Assembly (NCBI GenBank): GCA_964563505.1
Contig: CAZLXW010000012.1
Span: 12,539 to 76,538, forward strand
Length of the DNA stretch: 64,000 nt
Reading direction: 5' to 3'
DNA from: UBA1351 sp964563505
Lineage (GTDB): Bacteria; Bacillota; Clostridia; Lachnospirales; Vallitaleaceae
Shown here piece after piece: positions 45,202 to 54,089 of this stretch. The position numbers and the translations under genes are program-made. Below the pieces are notes generated by a model. The model worked only from the letters and a program-made list of their open reading frames with translations, was not told where the DNA came from and ran no database searches. Position 1 is the stretch's first letter. Each line of letters starts with the position of its first letter.

Positions 45202-46164
45202 ATGATAAAAATCGTTGTATTAGATGGATATACAGTAAATCCTGGTGATTTGAACTGGGATATATTAAAGACATTAGGAGAGGTCACGATTTATGATCGG
45301 ACAGAAGAAGAGAAGGTCGTCGAGCGAATCGGTGATGCACCCATCGTACTTACCAACAAAACAATCATTAACGAATCGATACTTTCGCAATGTCCACAGG
45401 TCCAATATATCGGTGTTTTAGCTACAGGCTATAATGTTGTCGATATGGAGGCTACGAACGCGCGTGGAATTATCGTAACCAATATTCCAACCTATGGAAC
45501 AGAAGCTGTGAGCCAATATACAATAGCCTTGCTTTTGGAATTATGCCATCATGTAGGAGAACATTCTCGATCGGTTAAAAATGGAGAGTGGGTGGCAAGT
45601 GAAGACTTTTGTTATTGGAAGTACCCATTAATAGAGTTGATGGATAAATCGATTGGGATTATCGGATTTGGAAAAATTGGGAAAGGTGTAGCAAAAATCG
45701 CTGAGGCGTTTGGGATGAAAGTCTTAGCATACAATCGAAGTCCCATAGATTCTTCTTACCTTAACGAAAAAACACAGCAAGTTAGCCTAGAAGAATTATT
45801 AAGTAAATCCGATATAATTTCTTTACATTGCCCGCTCAATAATGAAACACAAGGCATGATTAATAAGCATTCAATTGAGCAGATGAAAGATGGGGTCCTC
45901 CTTATCAATGATTCGAGAGGGGGGCTAATCGTTGAAGAAGATCTAAGACAGGCGCTTATTGATGGCAAAATTGCAGGAGCAGCTGTCGATGTGGCATCAA
46001 CAGAGCCTATTCAAAAGGATAATCCCTTACTTGATGCTCCTAACATTATTATTACACCACATATAGCTTGGGCATCGAAGGAATCAAGAGAACGCTTGTT
46101 AGATATAGCAGTAGAGAACGTCAAAGCATATATTAATGGAGAAGCAACCAATGTTGTTACATAA
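45202..46164 (+). CDS. D-2-hydroxyacid dehydrogenase (glycerate/hydroxypyruvate type)
   Basis: The 320-residue enzyme has the Rossmann motif GIIGFGKIGKGVA near residues 150-162. The catalytic triad is Arg in INDSRGGLIVEE, Glu in DVASTEP and His in ITPHIAWAS. It interconverts a 2-keto acid and D-2-hydroxy acid with NAD(P)H, commonly hydroxypyruvate/D-glycerate or glyoxylate. It follows the TIM-barrel gene by 29 bases and precedes a cupin gene by 15. Confidence 0.85.
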   Translation: MIKIVVLDGYTVNPGDLNWDILKTLGEVTIYDRTEEEKVVERIGDAPIVLTNKTIINESILSQCPQVQYIGVLATGYNVVDMEATNARGIIVTNIPTYGTEAVSQYTIALLLELCHHVGEHSRSVKNGEWVASEDFCYWKYPLIELMDKSIGIIGFGKIGKGVAKIAEAFGMKVLAYNRSPIDSSYLNEKTQQVSLEELLSKSDIISLHCPLNNETQGMINKHSIEQMKDGVLLINDSRGGLIVEEDLRQALIDGKIAGAAVDVASTEPIQKDNPLLDAPNIIITPHIAWASKESRERLLDIAVENVKAYINGEATNVVT

Positions 46165-46179
46165 ATAGGAGGTAAATTT

Positions 46180-46530
46180 ATGCAAATTAAAAATTTTTTA
46201 AAACTACCTATGGAAGATAACATGCATTGTCATGACGGGGTGGGGACGGTAAAAGAAGTCTCATTTTTTCGGGACAAAGATTTTGAAACGAATATTCGTT
46301 TTATGAATTATTTGACCTTGCCACCAGGAACATCCATCGGAATTCACGATCATAAGAATGATGAAGAATTATATATCATTCTTGAAGGCAGTGGAAGGAT
46401 GACGGTTGATGGAGAAGACAGATTGGTTGAATCAGGGGATGTCATTGTTAACAAGCCATTTGGAAGCCATGGTCTTGTTAATGATTCGAATCAAGAAATG
46501 CGAATACTTGTACTTGAGGTGTATAAATAA
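46180..46530 (+). CDS. Small cupin-domain protein
   Basis: This 116-residue single cupin has metal-binding residues in the two classic motifs: IGIHDHKNDEELYIILEGSG (His, His, Glu) and GDVIVNKPFGSHGLVN (His). Small cupins act as isomerases, epimerases, dioxygenases or binding proteins. It closes the operon with the 2-hydroxyacid dehydrogenase, so isomerisation of a sugar or keto acid is plausible. It converges with the ABC exporter genes. Confidence 0.82.
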   Translation: MQIKNFLKLPMEDNMHCHDGVGTVKEVSFFRDKDFETNIRFMNYLTLPPGTSIGIHDHKNDEELYIILEGSGRMTVDGEDRLVESGDVIVNKPFGSHGLVNDSNQEMRILVLEVYK

Positions 46531-46537
46531 TCATTTT

Positions 46538-47281
46538 TTACTCCCATCGGAAAAAACGAATGGCAATGAAGCTACAGACTAGGCTTATGCATGCCAGAAT
46601 GATTATAGGTAGAAGTGTACTTTCAAGAGGAATGCCGAGGGTTGCTGCCTTTAATATTTTGATGCCTTGTGTCAGAGGGAGAACATCAACAACTTTTTGC
46701 ATAGGTAGAGGCATAATCTCATATGGGAGTGTGGCTCCTGAAAAAATCAACATTGGAAAATACAAAAGGCTGGCAATGATGCCGGCTATTTTTGTGTTTT
46801 TTGCAATACCTCCAACCATGATTCCAATGCTAAACATGGAGATTAGGACAATTAACCAACCAAAGATAAATTCGCCTAAACTGCCCGATATCGAAAATGA
46901 AAAGAAAAGTTTAGCAATAATCATCAAAGAAACAAGTGATAAAAAGGCATAGAGTGTATAGATTGTTACCTGTACGAGAAGTAGTTTAATGGGCCTAATA
47001 GGGGTGACTTGGTATCTTTTTAAAATCTGTTTTTCCCGATAATCCGAGATGACTAAGGGGAGGCCCATAACACCACCTGCAACGATGGCAATAGAAGCTA
47101 TTGCTCCAAAAGACTGTTCAACAAAGGTGTAACTTGCTCCGTCAAAGGCCGGTTGCTTTCCGTAAATTAATCCAAGGATAATCAGAATAATAATAGGCAT
47201 AAAAATGGCAAAGATGACCATATCCATTCCGCGTAATGAGAGTTTAAGTTCTGTTTTTAGCATGGTTAAATACGATTTCAT
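46538..47281 (-). CDS. ABC-2 type exporter permease
   Basis: The 247-residue membrane protein has six hydrophobic segments and the ABC-2 pattern (KTELKLSLRGMDMVIFAIFM at the start and YFPMLIFSGATLPYEIMPLP near residues 178-197). It partners with the ATPase gene that overlaps its start by four bases. Similar pairs export drugs, lantibiotics or lipids. The tandem-MerR regulator gene upstream likely controls it. Confidence 0.85.
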   Translation of the reverse strand: MKSYLTMLKTELKLSLRGMDMVIFAIFMPIIILIILGLIYGKQPAFDGASYTFVEQSFGAIASIAIVAGGVMGLPLVISDYREKQILKRYQVTPIRPIKLLLVQVTIYTLYAFLSLVSLMIIAKLFFSFSISGSLGEFIFGWLIVLISMFSIGIMVGGIAKNTKIAGIIASLLYFPMLIFSGATLPYEIMPLPMQKVVDVLPLTQGIKILKAATLGIPLESTLLPIIILACISLVCSFIAIRFFRWE

Positions 47282-48003
47282 AATGGCTGACCTCCTTCAT
47301 CGGTGTACCAAAGGTATGCATCTTCAAATGTTGTGTAGGGACTTTTTTTAATAGCTTCTGTGACAGTGCCATGAAAAACAGTTTTTCCTTTTTTTAAAAT
47401 ACAAAGGGTGTCACATAAAAGTTCAACTTCATCCATAAAGTGTGATGTTAGTAAAATACTGAGTCCTTCTTTTTTTAGCCCAAGTAAGATTTTCCAAACA
47501 TCACGCCGTGCCCTAGGATCTAAACCTGTAGTTAATTCATCAAGAAATACAATGCGAGGGTTTGGAATGAGGGCGAGAATAATGAAGAGTCGTTGCTTTT
47601 CGCCCCCGGATAGATCTTTGATATAAGAGTTGGATTTTTCGCTTAGACTGAATTTCTTGAGTAAAGCACTATAATCAGCAGGGTTTTGGTAAAGAGATGC
47701 AGTCACTTGGCATAGTTCGAGGACGCGAATATTTTCTTGATACTTTGCTTCTTGGAACTGGACGCCAACATGTTCGAATAATTCTTTACGGTCTGATGTT
47801 GGATGGAATCCAAGAATTGAAACGCTACCCTTGTCGAATGTTTTTGTTCCCAGAATACATTCGATTGAGCTTGTTTTTCCGGCGCCATTGGGTCCGAGTA
47901 AGCCAAAAACTTCCCCTTCCTTAAGGTGAATGCTTAAGTCGTCAACAGCCTTTAGATTGCCATAAGACTTGTTTAATTGGTTGACATTAAGTATATAATC
48001 CAT
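47278..48003 (-). CDS. ABC exporter ATP-binding protein
   Basis: The 241-residue ATPase has Walker A GPNGAGKTSS near residue 38, the signature DLSGGEKQRLF, Walker B RIVFLDELTTGLDP (catalytic Glu) and an H-loop ILLTSHFMDE. It belongs to the CcmA/DRA class that works with ABC-2 permeases. It overlaps the permease gene (ATGA) and is preceded by the MerR gene and a long dyad at 48051-48084. Confidence 0.9.
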   Translation of the reverse strand: MDYILNVNQLNKSYGNLKAVDDLSIHLKEGEVFGLLGPNGAGKTSSIECILGTKTFDKGSVSILGFHPTSDRKELFEHVGVQFQEAKYQENIRVLELCQVTASLYQNPADYSALLKKFSLSEKSNSYIKDLSGGEKQRLFIILALIPNPRIVFLDELTTGLDPRARRDVWKILLGLKKEGLSILLTSHFMDEVELLCDTLCILKKGKTVFHGTVTEAIKKSPYTTFEDAYLWYTDEGGQPL

Positions 48004-48050
48004 ATAGATTCCTCCTTGTTTTTAATCAGCGTAGCCGCTTTGTTTATATA

Positions 48051-48084
48051 ACTATAACACCGGAACAAAGTCTGGTGTTATAGT
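48051..48084. promoter_or_regulatory. 11-bp inverted repeat upstream of the ABC exporter genes
   Basis: ACTATAACACC (48051-48061) and GGTGTTATAGT (48074-48084) form a perfect 11-bp dyad with a 12-base gap, directly after the MerR-like gene stop and 48 bases before the ATPase start. There is no T-run on the minus strand, so an operator is more likely than a terminator. MerR-class proteins bind dyads of this sort. Confidence 0.55.
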
Positions 48085-48091
48085 GGAGGGT

Positions 48092-48835
48092 TTAATATTT
48101 TGTTTTCATTTTTTCTAGCATTTGGATGATTTGGCTTGCGTTATCTTTGGCTGCATTTAAAGAGACAACTAACTTATCGCAAACAGAAATGATATCTTCG
48201 TCATTAGTGGGAGTATTAAGAGCTTGGTCGAAGGAAATGTTTTTATCAGAAGAAAGTGTATTTAGGAGTCGTAAGATAGCAGATAAAGAATAGTTTGCAC
48301 ATCGAAGAGAGCGTATTATTTTTAGTTTTTGTAAATCGTCTTCATTATATACACGGTACCCATTTTTTTGTCTTTTTATGGTGAGTAAACCGTTCATTTC
48401 CCAATTTCTAAGAGTATCAATAGAAATTCCTAAGAGGTCAGATACTTCTTTTCGTTTTAGGGCGAGTTCTACCCCAGTGATTTTTTCATGGTATAAGTTA
48501 CTTGTTATTGTGATAGCTTCATTTGCATTAAAAAGTTCATTCTGAATAGAATGGATATATTCGTGTGCTAATTGAAGTGCATGATCGAAATCCTTACAGG
48601 CAGCAGATTTTATAATCGCAATCATATGCTTGCGCAAGCCGTTTTGGAGCACTTCGACTTCAAATGCCAGCCGTGCTAAACGAAACTGATCAATATGTAA
48701 ATCGGTAAAAACACGATAGCCATTTTTTTGGCGATGAGGTCTTGTAATCAGCTCTAAATCTTCATACATACGAACAGTATTTGGATGAATACCGATGATA
48801 TTTGCTACTTCGCTTGTTTTATATGTGTGTTCCAT
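48092..48835 (-). CDS. Regulator with two tandem MerR DNA-binding domains
   Basis: The 247-residue protein contains one MerR winged helix at residues 6-60 (TSEVANIIGIHPNTVRMYED, then RQKNGYRVF) and a second at about 124-190 (RKEVSDLLGISIDTLRNWEM, then RQKNGYRVY). A helical linker lies between them and a helical C-terminus after. Usual MerR proteins have a single DNA-binding domain and dimerise. Two in one chain could bind a dyad as a monomer or bridge two sites. The ABC exporter genes follow on the same strand. Confidence 0.82.
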   Translation of the reverse strand: MEHTYKTSEVANIIGIHPNTVRMYEDLELITRPHRQKNGYRVFTDLHIDQFRLARLAFEVEVLQNGLRKHMIAIIKSAACKDFDHALQLAHEYIHSIQNELFNANEAITITSNLYHEKITGVELALKRKEVSDLLGISIDTLRNWEMNGLLTIKRQKNGYRVYNEDDLQKLKIIRSLRCANYSLSAILRLLNTLSSDKNISFDQALNTPTNDEDIISVCDKLVVSLNAAKDNASQIIQMLEKMKTKY

Positions 48836-48992
48836 ATTTTTTCACCTTGCTTTCAAATTAATATTATTCTATCATAGGAGACAGAAAGTTTCATTATGGA
48901 TGCGAAATAGCAAAAAAATATAAACGTTATTGTAATTGTCTTGTCATAGGTATAAAATAGTTATATGCATGATATAGAAATGAGGTTGGCCT

Positions 48993-50573
48993 ATGTACAA
49001 GATATTGATTGTCGATGATGAGACGCTCGAAAGAGATGCCTTGCGATATATTATTAATCATAGCACTCTTCGGATATCCGAAGTGGAAGAAGCGGCAGAC
49101 GGATTAAGTGCTGTTGAGATTTCGAAAAAATTTGACCCTGACATTGCCATACTTGATATTAAAATGCCCGGATTAGATGGACTTGAGGTTGGACACATAC
49201 TTAAAAAACAAAAACCAGAAATGAAAATCATCTTTATGACGGCGTTTGATAGTTTTGAATATGCCCATGAGGCAATAAAAATAGGTGTAGAGGAGTTTAT
49301 TGTTAAACCGGCATCCAAAGAAAAAACAATTGAAATTGTGGAACAGTGCATTCAAAAATTGAAAAATGATAAAATAATTCAAGAACAAAAAGAGAATCTT
49401 GAGGTGAAACTCAATCAAATATCCTGCTATCTAGAAAACGAATTTGTTAATTCAGTTGTTAACGGTGAGATTGATGAACAAGATGCGGATGAATATTTAA
49501 AGTTTATGGTGAATGAATTTATTGAAGGATTCGGCGTTGTTGTTGAGATTGGGATTATGAATCAACAAAAAGCAAGTGCATTGCATCGTAATATGATTAA
49601 TAAGCGATTTGTCGATAAGCTATCAGCTCTATTAAATGAGAATATGAAGTTCTTAATGAGTCAATTAAAAAATACAATCTATATTTTTGTGTTTAACTAT
49701 GATAAGGATGAACGCTTGCAAATCATTCGTACGATTGAGGATGAGATTCATATGGTGAGTGGGGACATAAACGATCAACTTGAAATTCCTATTTATTATG
49801 GATTCGGTGAAGCTTATAATCAGATATCCGAACTTTGGAAATCCTTTGCACAAGCAAAAGCTTCAGCTCGAAACATGCTTATTGATTTAGTTGACAATGC
49901 AGATGATATTAATATAAATATTTCGAGTACAGACTTTAAAGAACATGAATTATGTGTAAGTATATTTAATGGAAAAGAAGATGAGATGATTCAGATCTCG
50001 GATTATATTTTGGAGACCATTATTTATGCCAGCAACGATATGAATGCAATACGCTTAAGATTATATGAATTTTTTATTCTATTAAATCGATATTTGAATA
50101 AAGAAAGTCAATTAAAGCATGCGGTGCCGGAATATATTTTTGATGATCTGAAAAATATTGAAACCCAAGGTGAAGCCAAAAGGTATATTCATAGATATCT
50201 TTATGGTATTTTAGAAGAAATAGAAAGCCAAAAAGATAACAAAACAATCACGGTGTTAGATAAAGCTATTGAGTATATCGAAGAAAATTACGATAAAGGG
50301 ATCACGCTAGAAGACGTAGCTTTTGAGATTGGCTTTAGCACTTATTATTTTGGGAAAATGTTTAAAAAGACATTTAAGTCAAGCTTTACAGATTATTTGA
50401 CAAATGTTCGAATTACAAAGGCAAAAGAACTTTTACGTGTTCCTCAGTTAACAGTAAAAGATATAACATATCGCGTGGGGTATATGGATCCAAATTATTT
50501 TACACGTGTTTTTAAAAAATTAGAAGGGATAACGCCAACAGAATATCGGACGAAATTTTTAAACCCAGACTAG
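48993..50573 (+). CDS. YesN/AraC-type response regulator
   Basis: The 526-residue protein starts with a receiver domain (acidic DDE at residues 8-10, phospho-acceptor in PDIAILDIKMPGLDG, Lys in EFIVKPASK). A long helical/PAS-like middle region follows, and a C-terminal AraC domain at about 425-520 (ITLEDVAFEIGFSTYYFGKM and VKDITYRVGYMDPNYFTRVF). Such regulators usually pair with a YesM-type kinase, but none is adjacent. It lies 116 bases before the TRAP operon and is its likely regulator. Confidence 0.85.
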   Translation: MYKILIVDDETLERDALRYIINHSTLRISEVEEAADGLSAVEISKKFDPDIAILDIKMPGLDGLEVGHILKKQKPEMKIIFMTAFDSFEYAHEAIKIGVEEFIVKPASKEKTIEIVEQCIQKLKNDKIIQEQKENLEVKLNQISCYLENEFVNSVVNGEIDEQDADEYLKFMVNEFIEGFGVVVEIGIMNQQKASALHRNMINKRFVDKLSALLNENMKFLMSQLKNTIYIFVFNYDKDERLQIIRTIEDEIHMVSGDINDQLEIPIYYGFGEAYNQISELWKSFAQAKASARNMLIDLVDNADDININISSTDFKEHELCVSIFNGKEDEMIQISDYILETIIYASNDMNAIRLRLYEFFILLNRYLNKESQLKHAVPEYIFDDLKNIETQGEAKRYIHRYLYGILEEIESQKDNKTITVLDKAIEYIEENYDKGITLEDVAFEIGFSTYYFGKMFKKTFKSSFTDYLTNVRITKAKELLRVPQLTVKDITYRVGYMDPNYFTRVFKKLEGITPTEYRTKFLNPD

Positions 50574-50689
50574 CACGATGGCGAAAATATGCTAGGATAA
50601 AACTTTTGAGTGCTATTTCTAGAAAAAAATAATATGCTATAATGTAAAAGTAACAAAACAGAAATATTTATTAATCATAGGAGGGAAAC

Positions 50690-51781
50690 ATGAAAAAGAA
50701 AATTTTAGCAGTATTATTTATTTTGGTAATGATGGTTTCAATTGCAGGTTGTGGATTGCAATCTCCAACAGACACGACAGACACGACAGACACAACTGGC
50801 ACAACGGAGACTGCAGATACAACAGAGGACACAACAGAAGATACAACAGAAGAGATGGCTGAACCTGAAATTACTTTTGTTTACGCAGAAGTTAACCCAT
50901 TAGACACGATAGTTGGCCAAACAGGTTTAGCATTCAAGGAAAAAGTGGAAGAATTATCAGGTGGAACGATTAAAATTGATATTCAAGCAAGTGGTGTGTT
51001 AGGATCAGAAAATGACGTGCTTGATACAATGCTTGGTGGTGGTGGTACGATTGATATATCTCGTATCTCAGCATTTGCACTTACAAGTTACGGCGGAGAA
51101 AAATCAAAATTATTATCCGTTCCTTATACGTTTGCAAACCGTGAACATTTCTGGAGCTTTGCTACATCAGATTTAGCACCTGAGTTCTTATTAGAGCCAC
51201 ACGAGAATGGTAGTGGTGTAAGAGGCCTGTTTTATGGTGAAGAAGGATTCCGTCATTTCTTTACAACAGCAGACATTAGTGGAATGGAAGATTTGGCTGG
51301 GTTAAAGTTACGTGTGTCAAATGACCCTGTAATGAATGGTATGGTTCAAGGTTTAGGAGCATCTCCAACAGTTGTTTCTTTCGGAGAATTATATTCAGCA
51401 TTACAAACAGGTGTTGTTGATGGTGCGGAACAACCGATTGCAAACTATAAATCAAACGCATTCCAAGAAGTTGCGCCAAATATAATTCTTGATGGACATA
51501 CGCTTGGAGCAATTCAGGTAGTTATTACTGACGAAGCATGGGATAGTTTAACGGCAGAACAACAAGACATTCTTATGGAAGCAGGTAAATATGCATCTCA
51601 ATTCAATAGAGAAATCTCAGAAGAAGCTGAAAACGAAGTTTTAGCGGGATTAATCGAAGAAGGAATTAATGTTGTTGAAGTTGATGATATCACTCCATGG
51701 CAAGAAGCAACAAAAGATGTTATTGCTGAAGCAACGAAAGATAATCCGGAATTATATCAACAAATTCTTGACTTTCAATAA
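50690..51781 (+). CDS. TRAP transporter solute-binding protein (DctP family)
   Basis: A signal peptide ends at lipobox SIAGC (Cys21), making it a lipoprotein. A Thr/Asp/Glu-rich linker (residues 24-55) encoded by short tandem repeats follows. The DctP domain includes DLAGLKLRVSNDPV with the Arg that typically salt-bridges an organic-acid carboxylate, and GVVDGAEQP. It captures an organic acid, perhaps a uronate or keto acid, for the two membrane subunits downstream. Confidence 0.88.
   Translation: MKKKILAVLFILVMMVSIAGCGLQSPTDTTDTTDTTGTTETADTTEDTTEDTTEEMAEPEITFVYAEVNPLDTIVGQTGLAFKEKVEELSGGTIKIDIQASGVLGSENDVLDTMLGGGGTIDISRISAFALTSYGGEKSKLLSVPYTFANREHFWSFATSDLAPEFLLEPHENGSGVRGLFYGEEGFRHFFTTADISGMEDLAGLKLRVSNDPVMNGMVQGLGASPTVVSFGELYSALQTGVVDGAEQPIANYKSNAFQEVAPNIILDGHTLGAIQVVITDEAWDSLTAEQQDILMEAGKYASQFNREISEEAENEVLAGLIEEGINVVEVDDITPWQEATKDVIAEATKDNPELYQQILDFQ
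50771..50848 (+). repeat. Short tandem repeats coding a Thr-rich lipoprotein linker
   Basis: Nine-base units close to GACACGACA, then 12-base units close to GAAGATACAACA, repeat in frame within the DctP gene. They encode a flexible TDT/TED linker between the lipid anchor and binding domain. Copy number may vary between strains. Confidence 0.75.
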
Positions 51782-51798
51782 AATCGGCATATGATTTA

Positions 51799-52278
51799 AT
51801 GTATAAAGTAGTTCTGTTCATATGTAAAATATTATTAATTGTGGACATATTAATAACTACAATGGCTGTTACAGGGCGATACATACCATTTGTTCCGGAC
51901 CCATCATGGAGTGAAGAAGTTGTATTAACGTGTATGGCATATTTAGCAGTTCTTTCGGCTGCATTAGCTATTCGTAGAGGTTCCCATATTCGCATGACAG
52001 CCCTTGATCGATATTTGCCAAAACGACTTATCCTTATCTTAGATCTTTTGGCAGATTTTGCAGTCTCCGGACTAGCGGTTGTTATGATTGTTGTCGGTAT
52101 GCAATATGCATTACAAATTGGTTCAAGAGGAACCTATGTAAGTCTTCCCAATCTTTCGAGATTTTGGATGTATTTTCCGATTCCGGTTGCCGGAGTTGCT
52201 ATGTTAGTGTTTGAAGTAGAGTCAATATATAATCACATTAGAGGTATATATATAGTGAAGGAGGAGGAAGCGATATGA
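51799..52278 (+). CDS. TRAP transporter small membrane subunit (DctQ family)
   Basis: The 159-residue protein has four membrane segments and the DctQ features: VPDPSWSEEVVLTCMAYLAV with the Trp-Ser-Glu-Glu stretch near residue 37, then AIRRGSHIRM. It assembles with DctM as the Na+-coupled importer. No convincing ribosome binding site is seen before its ATG, 17 bases after the DctP stop, so translation may rely on coupling. Its end overlaps the DctM start by four bases. Confidence 0.85.
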   Translation: MYKVVLFICKILLIVDILITTMAVTGRYIPFVPDPSWSEEVVLTCMAYLAVLSAALAIRRGSHIRMTALDRYLPKRLILILDLLADFAVSGLAVVMIVVGMQYALQIGSRGTYVSLPNLSRFWMYFPIPVAGVAMLVFEVESIYNHIRGIYIVKEEEAI

Positions 52279-53567
52279 ATCCGGAAAGTATAGCGATATT
52301 AATTTTACTTGGTAGCTTTTTTGTCATGGTTTTCCTAAGGTTTCCTATTGCATATGCAGTGGCGCTTTCTTCTGTATTAACCTTAATGTATCAAGGCTTA
52401 CCACTTACAACGATTGGTCAGCAAATGGTAAAGGGTATTAGTTCATTTAGTCTTATGGCCGTACCTTTCTTCATAACGATGGGCGTGCTCATGGGTGCCG
52501 GTGGTATATCCGATAAACTGATTGCTCTTGCCAATGCATTTGTTGGTTGGATGCGTGGCGGTATGGCAATGGTGAATATTGTGTCATCCTATTTCTTTGG
52601 AGGTATATCTGGTTCAGCAGCCGCTGACACAGCTTCTCTTGGTAGTATACTTATTCCGATGATGGTTGATCAAGGATACGATGATGATTTTTCTACAGCG
52701 ATTACAATTACGTCTTCTTGTGAGGGATTGTTGGTACCACCGAGTCATAATATGGTTATTTATGCAACAACGGCAGGTGGTATATCCGTAGGAAGTCTTT
52801 TCCTCGCTGGGTATATGCCCGGAGCGCTTTTAGCGGTGACGTTGATGATTGGTGCTTATATTATTTCTGTCAAACGGAAATATCCCAAAGGCGATAAATT
52901 CAGTATAATTAATCTAATTAAACAATTTAGTATTTCTTTTTGGGCATTAGCTGCTGTTCTTATTGTTGTTGTTGGTGTTGTCGGTGGTGTGTTTACGGCA
53001 ACAGAATCTGCAGCAATCGCAGTTATCTATAGCTTAATCGTCAGCGTTTTTATCTATAGAGGTCTTGATTGGAAAGGTGTTTGGAATGTATTAGGAAATT
53101 GTATTGAGACATTATCGATTGTATTAATATTGATCTCAACATCAAATATTTTCGGGTTTTTATTAACACGATTGCATGTTCCGACTAAAGCAGCAAGTGC
53201 AATTATCAATATTACCGATAATCCGATTTTATTAGCCTTATTATTAAACTTAATCCTTCTTGTTTTAGGATGTATTATGGATATGGCGCCAATTATCTTG
53301 ATTGCAACGCCCATTTTATTACCAATTGCAACATCAATCGGACTTCATCCGATCCAATTTGGTATTATGGTTATCTTAAACTGCGGTATTGGATTGTTAA
53401 CACCACCGGTAGGTGCCGTGCTCTTTATTGGATCGGCCGTTGGGAAGGTTCCGATGGAACGGGTGGTAAAAGCAACATTCCCATTCTATCTGTTAATGAT
53501 TATTACCTTGTTACTAGTTACCTTTATTCCTCAGGTTAGCATGTGGCTTCCTAACTTATTTGCCTAA
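52275..53567 (+). CDS. TRAP transporter large membrane subunit (DctM family)
   Basis: The 430-residue protein has about twelve membrane segments and classic DctM motifs: FGGISGSAAADTASLGSILI near residues 108-127, VPPSHNMVIYA, and FTATESAAIAVIYSL. It is the transport channel for the ligand bound by DctP, driven by a sodium gradient. It overlaps DctQ by four bases (ATGA) and the next gene by one. Confidence 0.92.
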   Translation: MNPESIAILILLGSFFVMVFLRFPIAYAVALSSVLTLMYQGLPLTTIGQQMVKGISSFSLMAVPFFITMGVLMGAGGISDKLIALANAFVGWMRGGMAMVNIVSSYFFGGISGSAAADTASLGSILIPMMVDQGYDDDFSTAITITSSCEGLLVPPSHNMVIYATTAGGISVGSLFLAGYMPGALLAVTLMIGAYIISVKRKYPKGDKFSIINLIKQFSISFWALAAVLIVVVGVVGGVFTATESAAIAVIYSLIVSVFIYRGLDWKGVWNVLGNCIETLSIVLILISTSNIFGFLLTRLHVPTKAASAIINITDNPILLALLLNLILLVLGCIMDMAPIILIATPILLPIATSIGLHPIQFGIMVILNCGIGLLTPPVGAVLFIGSAVGKVPMERVVKATFPFYLLMIITLLLVTFIPQVSMWLPNLFA

Positions 53568-54043
53568 TGAAGGATATGAAATTTACGTTTAAGTATTCAA
53601 CGAAAGCAATGGATTTATGGAAGTTGTCCATGTATGGAATATATGGCTCTATGGTTGGGCTTGTTAATATCATTTTTACAATTGCTCTCATTTTATTAAC
53701 GGCGAAATATTGGATGCAAGTCAATATAATGTTTAAAATACTTCTAATCATGGGAGTTGGATTATTTACCTTTATTCAACCTCTTCTTGTTTACTTAAAG
53801 GCTAAAAAGCAGGTAAAAAAAATTCCGGATCCGATTGAGCTTAGTTTTAATAATCAGGGCGTGCATATTCACTCTGAAAAAGAAGCATCGCACCTTGAGT
53901 GGAAATCGATTAAAGGAATCACAAAAAAACCTGGAATGTTGATTCTTATTGCATCGTCAAGACATGGCTTTATATTGACAGATGATGTGTTAGGTGCACA
54001 AAAAGATGAATTTTATCATTATGTGTTATCGAAAATAAGTTGA
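53567..54043 (+). CDS. YcxB-like membrane protein
   Basis: A 158-residue protein with two hydrophobic segments (about residues 26-46 and 55-75) followed by a cytosolic beta-rich domain. Segments such as IELSFNNQGVHIHSEKEASH and LEWKSIKGI match the YcxB-like family, whose function is unknown. It starts at TAATG overlapping the DctM stop; a second in-frame ATG three codons on, after GAAGGAT, is an alternative start. Its position may be incidental to the TRAP system. Confidence 0.7.
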   Translation: MKDMKFTFKYSTKAMDLWKLSMYGIYGSMVGLVNIIFTIALILLTAKYWMQVNIMFKILLIMGVGLFTFIQPLLVYLKAKKQVKKIPDPIELSFNNQGVHIHSEKEASHLEWKSIKGITKKPGMLILIASSRHGFILTDDVLGAQKDEFYHYVLSKIS

Positions 54044-54050
54044 ACTGTTT

Positions 54051-54078
54051 AAGACTGTATTGATATACAGTCTTTTTC
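54051..54078 (+). terminator. Intrinsic terminator after TRAP operon
   Basis: AAGACTGTAT (54051-54060), loop TGAT, ATACAGTCTT (54065-54074), then T-run. It ends the TRAP/YcxB-like transcript. Confidence 0.88.
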
Positions 54079-54089
54079 ACGTTATAGAA

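Noticed and set aside
48051..48084. Rho-independent terminator after the tandem-MerR gene
   Set aside because: The stem is perfect but there is no T-run on the minus strand and the loop is 12 bases, so a regulatory dyad is more likely.
50771..50848. CRISPR-like array
   Set aside because: The repeats are short, contiguous, in frame and encode a lipoprotein linker, with no spacers.
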